Positions 42,018-51,719 are shown, counted from the stretch's first letter. The stretch: DNA of 64,000 bases from Bacillus sp. ISL-18 (GCF_018613415.1 NZ_JAGGQG010000002.1:1179205-1243204), one strand, 5' to 3'. Program-made: numbers and translations. Notes: generated by a model from the sequence alone, not told the origin.

Positions 42018-44264
42018 ATGGTAATGGTTAATAATCAAAAAACAAGCATTAATACAGATCATGAGAAAAAAATAAATGAATTGATTAGCAATATGACACT
42101 AGAAGAAAAGGTGGGCCAGCTTACACAATTTCTTCCATCTATATTTGGCGCATTTGGAATGACAAAAGACGAAATTATTGCCAAATTGGTCGAAGGTGAA
42201 ATTTCATATGAGGAATTTCAAGCAATGGAGAGAAACTATCATAAAGATGAAATTAGAGAAGGTCTCCTTGGTTCCATGGGAGGAGTTACCGGTGCAGATC
42301 TTTCAAATGAATTACAAAAAATTGCCGTCGAGGAGTCCAGATTAGGAATACCGCTTCTCTTTGGCTTAGATGTAGTCCATGGCTATAGGACAATCTTTCC
42401 TATTCCTCTCGCAGAAGCCTGCAGCTGGGATCTGGAATTAATTGAAAAAACAGCAGAAATTGCCGCAAAAGAGGCCTCAGCTGCAGGCATTCATTGGACC
42501 TATGCACCAATGGTAGATATTACAAGGGACCCGCGTTGGGGAAGGATTGCTGAAGGGGCAGGCGAAGATACATATCTAGGAAGTATGATTGCTGCTGCTA
42601 GAGTCAGAGGATTTCAAGGAGAGGATTTAACTAAATCTGAGAGAATACTAGCATGTGCAAAACATTTTGCTGCTTATGGTGGAGCAGTTGGCGGTCGTGA
42701 CTATAATACCGTGGACATGTCTCTGCAAACTCTTCACGAGGTGTACCTGCCACCGTTTGAGGCTGCGGAAAAAGCGGGTGTCGGTACATTCATGAGTGCG
42801 TTTAACGACTTGAATGGTGTGCCATGTACGGTAAACAAATATCTATTAACGGATGTTTTAAGAGAGCAGATAGGATTCAATGGGTTTGTTGTAAGTGACG
42901 CCAACTCGATAGCTGAAGTAGTTGTTCATGGAGATTCAGAAAATAGGAAAGAAGCCAGTAAAAAGGCATTATTGGCGGGCTTAGAAATGGATATGAGTCA
43001 GGGGACGTATAAGGAAGATTTACCGGAACAAATGAAGAATGGAACAATACCTCAAGAGGTTTTAGACGAAGCCGTTAGACGGATTTTACGCGTGAAATTT
43101 CAGATGGGACTTTTTGAGAAACCATATAGAACCAACAACGAGATTGAAGAAAAGACTTTATTGGCACCTGAACATGTAGAAATAGCGAGAGAAATGGCAA
43201 AACGTTCAATTGTTTTATTAAAAAACGAGGATCATATTTTACCATTAAAGAAGAACCTGAACAAAATTGCCGTAATCGGCCCATTGGCTGATAATAAAAA
43301 GGAGATGCTCGGTACTTGGGCGATCACTGGTAATGAAGAAGATGTGGTTACCATTCTTTCTGGAATAAATTCTGCGGTTGAAAAGGACACAGAGATAGTC
43401 CATGCTATGGGCTGTGAAGTCATTGGAATTAAAGGGGCAGACATTAATGCAGCTGTAGAGATTGCCAACGAATCGGACGTCATTATTGCAGTTGTTGGTG
43501 AAAATGCCGACATGAGTGGTGAGGCCTCCAGCCGAATGGATTTGAATCTCCCTGGACAACAAGAAGAATTATTAAAAGCATTACACCAGACAGGTAAACC
43601 AGTCATAGTGGTCCTAATTAACGGAAGACCATTATCCATTCCATGGGCTCAAGAAAATGTATCAGCTATTGTTGAAGCATGGCAGCTGGGAATTCAGACT
43701 GGCAATGCAGTCGCAGATGTGTTGTTTGGCGATTACAATCCAAGTGGTAAATTAGTGGCGACTTTCCCTTATTCAGTTGGACAAGTTCCTATTTACTATA
43801 ATCATCCGCATACAGGCAGACCTGCAAGTAAGATAAAATTCACTTCAAAATATATAGATGGACCACACGAACCCTTGTATCCTTTTGGCTTCGGTTTAAG
43901 TTACACGACATTTAATTATGAAAACCTTGTTGTAAATTCTCCAGAGGTTACCAAGGATAGTATCGTAACGATTAATATAGAGGTAACGAATACAGGGAAA
44001 CGTGCCGGTGAAGAAGTTGTCCAGCTTTATTGTTCTGATGTCGTTGCTAGCAGGGTAAGACCGGTTAAGGAATTGAAAGGCTTTAAAAAGATCAATCTGC
44101 AGCCAGGAGAACGGCAAACTGTTACATTTGAACTAGATATTAATAGTCTTGGTTTTTATAATGAGGAGATGGAGTATATAGTTGAACCTGGTTTGTTTAA
44201 AGTATTCATCGGGTCAAACTCTCAGGAAGGGCTAGAAAGTGAATTTAGAGTTTTAGAGAAATAA
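42018..44264 (+). CDS. GH3 beta-glucosidase
   Basis: Glycoside hydrolase family 3 enzyme of 748 residues without signal peptide, so intracellular. The N-terminal barrel shows LLFGLDVVHGYRTIFP, DPRWGRIAEGAGED, AKHFAAYG and the nucleophile Asp294 in FVVSDAN; the alpha/beta second domain has GEASSRMDLNLPG, and a fibronectin-type-III-like domain ends the protein (GEEVVQLYCSD, about 665 onward). It should split terminal beta-glucosides from imported glycosides. ATG at 42018 is best spaced from AAGGAG; in-frame ATGs at 42012 and 42024 are alternatives. Confidence 0.93.
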   Translation: MVMVNNQKTSINTDHEKKINELISNMTLEEKVGQLTQFLPSIFGAFGMTKDEIIAKLVEGEISYEEFQAMERNYHKDEIREGLLGSMGGVTGADLSNELQKIAVEESRLGIPLLFGLDVVHGYRTIFPIPLAEACSWDLELIEKTAEIAAKEASAAGIHWTYAPMVDITRDPRWGRIAEGAGEDTYLGSMIAAARVRGFQGEDLTKSERILACAKHFAAYGGAVGGRDYNTVDMSLQTLHEVYLPPFEAAEKAGVGTFMSAFNDLNGVPCTVNKYLLTDVLREQIGFNGFVVSDANSIAEVVVHGDSENRKEASKKALLAGLEMDMSQGTYKEDLPEQMKNGTIPQEVLDEAVRRILRVKFQMGLFEKPYRTNNEIEEKTLLAPEHVEIAREMAKRSIVLLKNEDHILPLKKNLNKIAVIGPLADNKKEMLGTWAITGNEEDVVTILSGINSAVEKDTEIVHAMGCEVIGIKGADINAAVEIANESDVIIAVVGENADMSGEASSRMDLNLPGQQEELLKALHQTGKPVIVVLINGRPLSIPWAQENVSAIVEAWQLGIQTGNAVADVLFGDYNPSGKLVATFPYSVGQVPIYYNHPHTGRPASKIKFTSKYIDGPHEPLYPFGFGLSYTTFNYENLVVNSPEVTKDSIVTINIEVTNTGKRAGEEVVQLYCSDVVASRVRPVKELKGFKKINLQPGERQTVTFELDINSLGFYNEEMEYIVEPGLFKVFIGSNSQEGLESEFRVLEK

Positions 44265-44276
44265 ATAGAATAGATC

Positions 44277-44311
44277 AACAACCTATCACATGTTATAGGT
44301 TGTTTTTTTAT
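44277..44311 (+). terminator. Terminator of the GH3 gene
   Basis: A 10-bp stem (44277-44286 with 44295-44304) followed by TTTTTTA. Confidence 0.9.
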
Positions 44312-44446
44312 CCTCTCAAAAAAGATAACTATGGGTATCCTGTCCTAGGTAATTATTAATCTATTTTTAATAAAAGTGTGATAAAATGGCTAAAAAAATC
44401 AAACTAATGTCGGATGATAAAATAAATGTCGGAATTTAATGAAAAA

Positions 44447-44477
44447 AGGTTAAGAATTATATCTACTTATTTAATCT
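44447..44477. promoter_or_regulatory. 31-bp glycoside-island dyad, copy 2
   Basis: AGGTTAAGAAT, nine bases, TTATTTAATCT; the most diverged copy. It lies 167 bases before the GPH symporter in the 379-base gap 44265-44643, which otherwise holds only the GH3 terminator and a cre-like site. Confidence 0.55.
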
Positions 44478-44541
44478 TATCGCAGGAACTCATAAAAGCT
44501 CACGATAAAGGATAAAAAATTGTACTAATGTGTTTAATTAA

Positions 44542-44556
44542 TTGAAGGCGGTTACA
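44542..44556 (+). promoter_or_regulatory. cre-like CcpA site before the symporter
   Basis: TTGAAGGCGGTTACA differs from the cre consensus at one position. Confidence 0.5.
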
Positions 44557-44643
44557 TATGGTCTGCGGTACGATAATTGTAACAGTAGCTACTGAATGTT
44601 TTACGATTTGTACTTGAGGTATTTTGAACTAGGAGGATAAGAG

Positions 44644-46050
44644 ATGGCAAATGGAGCAGTTCCACAAACAAAAGAAAGTTTGGTAGTGCCTCAAATTAAT
44701 GGTAATCTTAGTTTTCTTACAAAGTTAAGTTATGGTTTTGGTGAGTTCTCTGCCAGTGTCGTTTGGAGTTTAGCGTCTTCCTATTTATTGTTTTTTTATA
44801 CAGATGTGTTTGGCATTGCTGGCGGTGCAGCAGCTGTAATCTTGCTTGTAGCAAGGGTATGGGATTGCTTTGTCGACCCGATTCTCGGTTTAACCATGGA
44901 ACGGACAAAGAGCAAACATGGACGTTTTAGACCTTATATTCTATACGGTGCATTAGCACTTGCTGCTCTAAATATATTAACCTTTTTCACTCCAGATCTT
45001 TCAGGAACCGGTAAGGTTATATACGCTGGTGTAACCTATCTATTATTAGGAACGGTCCACTCTCTAGTAAACGTACCATATGGTGCCCTTGCAACAGTCA
45101 TGACGCGGGATACTCACGAAAGAACCAATTTAAATGCGTATAGAGGAGTTTTTGGACAAGTTGCTGGTATTCTTACAGGTGCCGCGGTAATGCCTTTAAT
45201 TACTCTATTAGGACATGGTAACCAGCAACATGGATTCTTCTATGCAGCCATTGTACTGTCAGTCGTGTCTGCTCCACTATTATTCTTAACCTATAAGAAT
45301 TGTAAAGAAGTAATTGAGCCAGCAATAAATGAAAGACCATCAATAAAAGAATCGTTAGTTGCTGTAGGTGCCAATAAACCATTATTATTAATCATAGTAA
45401 GTCTATTCGTAGTATTATTGGGTGTGTTTGGAAGAATTGGGACTGTAACTTATTACTGCATTTATGTATTAAATCGTCCGGATTTAATTGCGGTTTCTTT
45501 TACAATTCTTTCAGTATGTGGCGCAATCGGTTCTTTCATCCTACCGTTTATTGCAAAGTTTTTTGAAAAGAAAACACTCTTAATCGTTGGATCGACGATA
45601 ACGGGGATTGCCTTTATTGCCATGTATTTTACACCGGCAACGAATATTAATATGATTATTGTATGGACGATCATATCAAGTTTACCAACAGGTTTTGCCA
45701 GTCCAATGGTCTTTAGTATGGTGGCGGATAGTATCGACGATTATCAAGTAAAAACAGGTATACGGGCTGACGGTGCGATTTATTCCTTTACAAGTCTTTC
45801 AACCAAGATTGCAAGCGCTTTAGTAGGAGCAGTCAGTGCAACCATCCTGGGAGCAATTGGTTATGTGGCCAATAAACAACAAACACCTGAAGTAGTTCAT
45901 GGTATAAATATGTTAGTAAATTTAGGACCAGGTGTTGTTTATCTCTTAGCCACCATTCCATTGTATTTTTATAAAATCTCCAAAGCAAAAGCGATGGAGA
46001 ATACAGATGAACTTTTAAAAAGACGAACCGGAGCTGACTTTGTAAAATAG
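44644..46050 (+). CDS. GPH-family glycoside:cation symporter
   Basis: Membrane protein of 468 residues with twelve predicted helices in the glycoside-pentoside-hexuronide (YicJ/XynB/MelB-like) family. Typical are LSYGFGEFSASVVWSLASSYLLFFYTDVFGI (given by its span, about 28-58), the DPILGLTMERTKSKHGRFRPYIL region (about 78-100) and VPYGALATVMTRDTHERT. It should import the plant glycoside with Na+ or H+. AGGAGG ribosome site. It opens the operon with the large glycosidase at 46119. Confidence 0.92.
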   Translation: MANGAVPQTKESLVVPQINGNLSFLTKLSYGFGEFSASVVWSLASSYLLFFYTDVFGIAGGAAAVILLVARVWDCFVDPILGLTMERTKSKHGRFRPYILYGALALAALNILTFFTPDLSGTGKVIYAGVTYLLLGTVHSLVNVPYGALATVMTRDTHERTNLNAYRGVFGQVAGILTGAAVMPLITLLGHGNQQHGFFYAAIVLSVVSAPLLFLTYKNCKEVIEPAINERPSIKESLVAVGANKPLLLIIVSLFVVLLGVFGRIGTVTYYCIYVLNRPDLIAVSFTILSVCGAIGSFILPFIAKFFEKKTLLIVGSTITGIAFIAMYFTPATNINMIIVWTIISSLPTGFASPMVFSMVADSIDDYQVKTGIRADGAIYSFTSLSTKIASALVGAVSATILGAIGYVANKQQTPEVVHGINMLVNLGPGVVYLLATIPLYFYKISKAKAMENTDELLKRRTGADFVK

Positions 46051-46059
46051 TATGTGATG

Positions 46060-46100
46060 AGCTTATAAGTTGCACTAGAAGTGTAACTTATAAGCTATTT
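46060..46100 (+). terminator. Hairpin between symporter and large glycosidase
   Basis: A long stem (46060-46076 with 46080-46096, one mismatch) followed by ATTTTAAT. With only four T residues it may be an mRNA-stability or partial-termination element. Confidence 0.5.
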
Positions 46101-46118
46101 TAATAGGAGGTTTTCATC

Positions 46119-48797
46119 ATGGATAAGACTGTACAAGATCTAGTGAATCATCAAACAGAAAATTATATCCTGCCTTTTTTATGGATGAGAGGGGAAGAAG
46201 AACAAGTTATCAGAGAAGAAATTGCTAGAATCTTTGAATGCGGAATTAGAGGAATCTGTGTTGAAGCAAGGCCTCATCCAGATTTTGCAGGTCCTGGCTG
46301 GTGGCATGACCTTGATATTGTTATGGAAGAAGCTAAGCAGCGGGGAATGCGTGTTTGGGTATTAGACGATGCCCATTTTCCAACAGGATATGCCAATGGA
46401 TTAATTGAGAAAAAATATCCGAACCGAAGGAAAACATATATCAACTATAATACAGTTGATGTATTAGGTGCACAAAATGAAGTAACGATACATATCAGCC
46501 CGATGTTAAAACCAAAGACCTCATGGTTAGATATTAGGAAACCAATAGACAAAGAGGAACAAAAAAATAATAAATTAATGAGTGTTGTGGCTGGAAAACT
46601 AGTAATAGATGGAATAATTACTGAAGAATTAATCGATTTAACTGACCATGTTGAGGGTGATTTTTTAACCTGCACCTTACCAGAAGGATCATGGCGGATT
46701 TATGTGGTTTATGAGACGAAAACCGATGGCGGCAACCCGAAATATATTAATATGATTGATGAAGATTCTGTCAGCACTCAGCTTGAAGCGGTATATGAAC
46801 CACATTTTCAACATTACAAAGACGAGTTTGGGAAGACATTTGCCGGATTTTTCTCAGATGAGCCCGCTTTCGGAAATGTTAATGGGTTTGAATTTAATGA
46901 ATCAATTGGAAGGAAAGACATGCCATTACCTTGGAGTGAAGAAGCTAAAACTTTGCTTTCTGAAGCTCTAGGGGATAACTGGAGAGTGTTCTTACCCTAT
47001 TTATGGAATAGCACTGAAGAAATGAACATTTGTGTCCATACTCGTTATATCTACATGGATGTTGTTACCCGTTTATATGAAAAGAATTTTAGCAAACAAT
47101 TGGGCAATTGGTGTGAAGCGCATAATGTTGAGTATATCGGGCATGTGATTGAAGATAATGATCAGCATAGCAGATTAGGCAGTGGAGCGGGTCATTTCTT
47201 TAGAGCATTGTCAGGGCAGCATATGTCTGGAATTGATGTGATTGGCGGGCAAGTGATTTTTGGCGGTGCCGGATTAGAACGCCGTGGAATTTTTAAGGGA
47301 GATGGAGAATTCTATCATTATACACTTGGAAAATTAGGTTCTTCCTATGGTCATCTCGATCCAAAGAAAAAAGGAAGAACGATGTGCGAATTATTTGGTG
47401 CTTATGGATGGAAGCTTGGTGTTAGAGATATGAAGTATATCCTTGACCATCTAGTTGTCCGTGGCATCAATCACTTGGTACCGCATGCATTTTCAATGCG
47501 TGAATACCCTGACTTCGATTGTCCACCGCACTTTTATGCACGTGGACATAATCCGCAGTTTAAACATTTTGCCCATCTCATGCACTATGCCAACCGCTTA
47601 TGCCATATTTTTAATGGCGGCAGGCATATAGCCCCTGTAGCGGTTTTGTATCACGGGGAGAGTGAATGGACAGGTGAATATATGAAAATGCAAAAGCCTG
47701 CTAGAGCCCTTACTGAAAATCAAATTGATTTTGATTTTGTTTCGATTGATATGCTGAATAACTTAGAAACCTATAATGGAAAGTTAGAGAATAACCATTT
47801 AACTATTAATGGCGAAGAATTTAAATGTTTAGTTATTCCCTATAGCCAATATATAACAAAAGAGTTGGCCGCCTTTATTAAAGCTACAGCTGGTTTAGAA
47901 ATTATTTTTGTTGATGGAAAACCTGAAGGGATTTCTAATGTTGTAGATGAACAGGAAGTGTCTGAACTATTAAGAGCGGTGGACAAATTTAAGGTTGTAC
48001 CTCTGAGTGAGTTAGCTAAAGAGCTTAAAAAGGAAGGAATATTTGATCTTCAATTAAAGAAACCATTCAAGGATTTAACCTATTATCATTATGAAAAAGG
48101 GATTAGTATTTACATGTTTCAGAATGAATCAGCACATGAGACTTTCAGTGGAGAAATAGAACTTTCTGGTGGAGAATTTGCTATAATCTATAACGGACTT
48201 GAGAATAAATTTGAGAAGATAGAAGTTAGGAAAGTAAACGGAAAAAGTATTATTAATCTGGAGCTAAGACCTTATGACTCTTGTGTTCTATTTGTGAGTG
48301 ACGGATCCCTAAACGGAGAGTTTGAAAAATATCGTCCTTACTCAATAAAGCTTAATGAATGCAAGGAAACGATCGAATTATCCAAAGGCTGGAATTATTC
48401 TTTGGTAAAAAACATGGATTATCCGAATTTTGGCGAAGTAACGCAAATGAATGAATTGGTCCCAATCTCTGCTATAGACCCAGCTTTCACAGGAATTATT
48501 AAGTACGAAAAGACATTTGAGCTTGCAGAAGTTCCAAGACAAGGGATTTTAGCTTTTGAATCAGTTTATGAAGCCGTGGAATTATTTATTAACGATGAAT
48601 ATGTTGGGATGAAAGTTTGTCCACCTTATATTTACGATATTGCGGACTATTTAAGGGAAGGCACCAATACCATCCGTGTAGAAGTAGCAACTACATTGGA
48701 CAGGGATCGTTTTAATCATCCAGAACCTCCATTTATTGTATGGCATGATCCTATAGACCCAACCGGTATGTTTGGAAAGATTACGTTGTCTTTTTAA
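46119..48797 (+). CDS. Large intracellular glycoside hydrolase, GH106/GH2-like
   Basis: Protein of 892 residues without signal peptide. The N-terminal barrel begins with NYILPFLWMRGEEEQVI and contains RPHPDFAGPGWWHDLD, WVLDDAHFPTGYANG and FAGFFSDEPAFGN (about 240-252, candidate catalytic acid residues); the C-terminal 120 residues form a GH2-like sugar-binding jelly roll (SVYEAVELFINDEYVG, IYDIADYLREGTNTIRVEV). The layout is like proteins related to GH106 alpha-L-rhamnosidases. An alpha-rhamnosidase or similar role on rhamnosyl flavonoids would fit the context but is unproven. AGGAGG ribosome site. Confidence 0.75.
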   Translation: MDKTVQDLVNHQTENYILPFLWMRGEEEQVIREEIARIFECGIRGICVEARPHPDFAGPGWWHDLDIVMEEAKQRGMRVWVLDDAHFPTGYANGLIEKKYPNRRKTYINYNTVDVLGAQNEVTIHISPMLKPKTSWLDIRKPIDKEEQKNNKLMSVVAGKLVIDGIITEELIDLTDHVEGDFLTCTLPEGSWRIYVVYETKTDGGNPKYINMIDEDSVSTQLEAVYEPHFQHYKDEFGKTFAGFFSDEPAFGNVNGFEFNESIGRKDMPLPWSEEAKTLLSEALGDNWRVFLPYLWNSTEEMNICVHTRYIYMDVVTRLYEKNFSKQLGNWCEAHNVEYIGHVIEDNDQHSRLGSGAGHFFRALSGQHMSGIDVIGGQVIFGGAGLERRGIFKGDGEFYHYTLGKLGSSYGHLDPKKKGRTMCELFGAYGWKLGVRDMKYILDHLVVRGINHLVPHAFSMREYPDFDCPPHFYARGHNPQFKHFAHLMHYANRLCHIFNGGRHIAPVAVLYHGESEWTGEYMKMQKPARALTENQIDFDFVSIDMLNNLETYNGKLENNHLTINGEEFKCLVIPYSQYITKELAAFIKATAGLEIIFVDGKPEGISNVVDEQEVSELLRAVDKFKVVPLSELAKELKKEGIFDLQLKKPFKDLTYYHYEKGISIYMFQNESAHETFSGEIELSGGEFAIIYNGLENKFEKIEVRKVNGKSIINLELRPYDSCVLFVSDGSLNGEFEKYRPYSIKLNECKETIELSKGWNYSLVKNMDYPNFGEVTQMNELVPISAIDPAFTGIIKYEKTFELAEVPRQGILAFESVYEAVELFINDEYVGMKVCPPYIYDIADYLREGTNTIRVEVATTLDRDRFNHPEPPFIVWHDPIDPTGMFGKITLSF

Positions 48798-48807
48798 TGA
48801 TGATGCT

Positions 48808-48846
48808 AAAAAAGGTGTGTAACCTTAAGAAGCACACCTTTTTTAA
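48808..48846 (+). terminator. Terminator of the symporter-glycosidase operon
   Basis: A 12-bp stem (48808-48819 with 48833-48844) containing A6 and T6 tracts. Confidence 0.85.
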
Positions 48847-48881
48847 AACAGTTCTATAGATAAACTCCAGGGGAGGCGCTC

Positions 48882-49838
48882 ATGAAATATCCATATGAAA
48901 GTGCGGTCATAAACGAAGAGATTCCGATGTTAATGTTAATGACAAGTGTGAGATATGTCGCGATGCATTGGCATGACCGGATTGAATTTTTGTTTGTTTT
49001 GAGAGGACAAATTCATGTTTTTGTGGGGAGAGAGGAGTATTCTCTACAAGAAAATGATTTGCTCCTGATTAACAGCAATGAAGTTCACGGTGTGGAAGCA
49101 AGCGAAGATAACCGGGTTTTACTACTTCAAATACCGCTGACTTTTATTGAAAAGTGGTACGAAAATATTGAAAAGGAATCCTTTGAATGTCAATCCTTTC
49201 ATACTGAGGATCAAGAAAGGTTTGATCATATTCGTTTGTCGATGATTCAGCTGATGTTTACATTAAGAAAAAGAGAGCTAGGGTTTGAGATTAAAATTCA
49301 TTCATTACTTTTAGACATCGTTTACAATCTTATAAGTCAATTTAGAGTGACAAATCATAAGCTAATCAACCGAAATAGCAGCAAAGATATAGAACGTCTA
49401 ACAAGAATTACCAGCTATATCCAAAAAAATTATATGCATCCGATTACCTTAAATGAAATTGCTGAAAATGAAGAGTTGACGGTTCCATATTTATCACGAT
49501 ATTTTCAGCAGCATATGGGACAGTCTTTTGTAAAATATTTGAACGGGATTCGACTGGAACAGGCAGTAATGTATTTATTGGAGACCAATTGGCCAGTTAT
49601 TCAGATTGCCATGGAGTCGGGTTTTTCGAGTTTAAATACATTTCACAAATTGTTTAAAGATACCTTCCATACAACCCCCTATCAGTTCAGAAAAAATCAG
49701 CAGAAAACCTTGGGTAACTCTCTTAAAAATGAAGCAAAAGGAATCGAAAGTTATGAATATACCGAAGAAGTCGATCTGAATGAATTGGAAAAGTATTCAG
49801 AGAGTAGATATGACAGTAGACCAAGAGGTAATAATTAA
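48882..49838 (+). CDS. AraC-family transcriptional regulator with cupin sensor
   Basis: Regulator of 318 residues. The cupin domain (about 15-90) shows MHWHDRIEFLFVLRGQIHVFVG and LLINSNEVHGVEAS; the AraC domain (about 180-280) shows ITLNEIAENEELTVPYLSRYFQQHMGQSF and the second helix-turn-helix WPVIQIAMESGFSSLNTFHKLFK. It lies directly after the symporter-glycosidase operon and before the solute-binding lipoprotein, and is a candidate to bind the 31-bp dyad or the 61-bp promoter block. GGGGAGG ribosome site. The acidic C-terminal tail (about 285-318) is extra. Confidence 0.9.
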   Translation: MKYPYESAVINEEIPMLMLMTSVRYVAMHWHDRIEFLFVLRGQIHVFVGREEYSLQENDLLLINSNEVHGVEASEDNRVLLLQIPLTFIEKWYENIEKESFECQSFHTEDQERFDHIRLSMIQLMFTLRKRELGFEIKIHSLLLDIVYNLISQFRVTNHKLINRNSSKDIERLTRITSYIQKNYMHPITLNEIAENEELTVPYLSRYFQQHMGQSFVKYLNGIRLEQAVMYLLETNWPVIQIAMESGFSSLNTFHKLFKDTFHTTPYQFRKNQQKTLGNSLKNEAKGIESYEYTEEVDLNELEKYSESRYDSRPRGNN

Positions 49839-49859
49839 AAGAATTGAATAAAGGAGATT

Positions 49860-49892
49860 CGCAAAGATGTTGAAACTTTGCGGTTTTATTTT
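49860..49892 (+). terminator. Terminator of the AraC gene
   Basis: CGCAAAG (49860-49866) pairs with CTTTGCG (49876-49882), followed by GTTTTATTTTT. Confidence 0.8.
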
Positions 49893-49920
49893 TGAAAATT
49901 ATATATATTCAGAAAATATT

Positions 49921-49981
49921 AAAAATTGATATGATTTTTCTTAATTAATTGAACGATTTCTAGTACTTTCCTCCTTATAAT
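49921..49981 (+). promoter_or_regulatory. 61-bp promoter block shared with 28999-29059, copy 2
   Basis: AAAAATTGATAT (49921-49932), TTGAACG (49949-49955) and TATAAT (49976-49981) occur at exactly the same spacing as in the aromatic operon promoter. It precedes the solute-binding lipoprotein. Confidence 0.62.
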
Positions 49982-49998
49982 AAGCGGTATATGAACAG

Positions 49999-50018
49999 AT
50001 GGTTAAAATAATAACCAT
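49999..50018. promoter_or_regulatory. Inverted repeat downstream of the predicted start point
   Basis: ATGGTTA (49999-50005) and TAACCAT (50012-50018) flank six bases. The position just after the -10 would suit a repressor site in the leader of the lipoprotein gene. Confidence 0.35.
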
Positions 50019-50122
50019 TTGGAAAGAGGGGGTATACCTACAGAGTTTATATTGATTTTAGTTATGGTCTTATTTAAAAATAACAGCGGTTTCAAAAAGA
50101 AGAAAAAAATGGGGGTTCTTTA

Positions 50123-51619
50123 ATGCAAAAAAATAAAAAGTTAATAAGTATAATGCTTACGTTTTTTTTACTAATTCTTTCAGCATGCAGTTCGAATAAA
50201 GAGAGTGCTACAACTGAAAGTTCAGTTTCAGGGGAAAAAATATCTGAAGTGAATATGGTCTTTTTTACAACTGAGGTACCCAAAGATCTCAAACTAGTAC
50301 AGGATCAAATTAACAAGATATCCGAAGAAAAGATCAAGGTAAGGGTAAAATTAACACCCATAAATATAGGTAATTACGTTCAACAGATGAATTTGATGTT
50401 ATCTAGTAATGAAAAAGCAGATTTAATGCTTGTTACCTCCTTTTTTGGCTATACATCACAAGTAGCGAAAGGACAATTATTACCATTGGACAATTTGGTA
50501 GATAAGTATGGCCCGGATATTAAAAAGACAATGGATCCGGATTATTTGAATGCTTCCAAAGTTTCTGGGAAATTATTCGCTGTTCCAACTCTTCGAGATA
50601 TGGCAGGAGCACCTGGTATAAATATGCGCAAGGACTTGGCAGATAAATATAACATTGACATTAATAAAATTAAAACACTGGATGAAGTAGAGGCCGCTCT
50701 GAAAACGATCAAGGAAAATGAGAAAGGGATCACTCCATTTGTTCCTTTTCAGCCTGGAGCACAGGCAACTGTCGTTTATAACTGGTTCGATCCGCTAGGT
50801 GATACAATGGGGGTTCTACCAAACTACGACAATAATATGAAAGTAGTAGACTTATATGAAACAGATGAATATGCGCAGTTTGTTAAGACAATGAGGAGAT
50901 GGAATCAGGAAGGACTTACATTAAAAAATGCAACAACGAATCCAGATCCTGGTACATCGCTAGTTAAGTCAAATGCAGCTTTTAGTTATTTCAGTCCTCA
51001 AAAACCTGGAATTGCTTTACAAGAATCACAAATAACTGCTAAGCCAATGGTGACTACTTCACTTTTAAAACCAGTTACAACCACATCTGCAGTAACCACA
51101 ATGATGTGGGGAATTCCACATAGCTCTCAGGTTCCGGAAGCAGCAATGAAATTTCTTAATTTAATGTATGGAAACAAAGATATCGTGAATTTGCTAGACT
51201 GGGGGATTGAAGGAAAGCATTATGTAAAAGTATCGGATAATGTGATCAAGTATCCAGATGGGGTAAATGCAGGAAACAATGGTTACAATTTAAATATGAG
51301 TTTTGCAATGGGGAATTCTTTTCTATCATATGTATTCGAAGGGAATAATCCAGACATATGGAACGAAACGAAGGAGTTTAATAAAAGCGCGATTAAATCG
51401 AAAGCACTTGGATTTAATTTTGATAGTTCATCCGTTAAAACGGAAGTTACAGCCGTTACCAATGTCGTTGCAAAATACGCACTAGGACTTGAATCAGGTG
51501 TTTTAGATCCTAATAAGAGTCTGCCTGAGTTCATTAAAGGTTTAAAGGACGCTGGTATTGATAAGATTATTGCAGAAAAACAGAAACAATTAGATGAATG
51601 GGCAAAAAACCAAAAATAA
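50123..51619 (+). CDS. Extracellular solute-binding lipoprotein, orphan
   Basis: Family 1 (carbohydrate-type) solute-binding protein of 498 residues. The signal peptide ends in the lipobox LSAC with Cys at about residue 21. The body has FFTTEVPKDLKLVQDQINKI (given by span, about 49-68), the LMLVTSFFGYTSQVAKGQLLPLD segment and WGIPHSSQVPEAAMKFLNLMYGN, as in LplA-like proteins with a DUF3502-type end. The matching permeases and ATPase are not in the window. Its promoter block equals that of the aromatic operon, so it may bind the same inducing compound or its glycoside. The ribosome site GGGGG is 8 bases before ATG. Confidence 0.85.
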   Translation: MQKNKKLISIMLTFFLLILSACSSNKESATTESSVSGEKISEVNMVFFTTEVPKDLKLVQDQINKISEEKIKVRVKLTPINIGNYVQQMNLMLSSNEKADLMLVTSFFGYTSQVAKGQLLPLDNLVDKYGPDIKKTMDPDYLNASKVSGKLFAVPTLRDMAGAPGINMRKDLADKYNIDINKIKTLDEVEAALKTIKENEKGITPFVPFQPGAQATVVYNWFDPLGDTMGVLPNYDNNMKVVDLYETDEYAQFVKTMRRWNQEGLTLKNATTNPDPGTSLVKSNAAFSYFSPQKPGIALQESQITAKPMVTTSLLKPVTTTSAVTTMMWGIPHSSQVPEAAMKFLNLMYGNKDIVNLLDWGIEGKHYVKVSDNVIKYPDGVNAGNNGYNLNMSFAMGNSFLSYVFEGNNPDIWNETKEFNKSAIKSKALGFNFDSSSVKTEVTAVTNVVAKYALGLESGVLDPNKSLPEFIKGLKDAGIDKIIAEKQKQLDEWAKNQK

Positions 51620-51630
51620 GCTTGTATTTC

Positions 51631-51678
51631 AAACCTAAAAGGCGCAGTTTAACATGCGCCTTTTAGGTTTTTTTTGGA
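51631..51678 (+). terminator. Terminator of the lipoprotein gene
   Basis: A 16-bp perfect stem (51631-51646 with 51655-51670) followed by a T-run. Confidence 0.93.
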
Positions 51679-51688
51679 TATTTGGATA

Positions 51689-51719
51689 AGGTTAAAAATT
51701 ACACTATCATTTTTAATCT
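51689..51719. promoter_or_regulatory. 31-bp glycoside-island dyad, copy 3
   Basis: AGGTTAAAAAT, nine bases, ATTTTTAATCT, a nearly perfect inverted repeat. It lies 157 bases before the operon with deglycosidase pair 2. Confidence 0.68.

Noticed and set aside
43232..43639. Antisense frame of 135 codons within the GH3 gene
   Set aside because: The GH3 frame is complete and clearly coding with intact motifs; the antisense frame has no start signal.
44558..44617. A 19-codon frame with three Cys upstream of the symporter, possible leader peptide
   Set aside because: No proper ribosome site; it overlaps the cre-like site and has no terminator/antiterminator structure after it.
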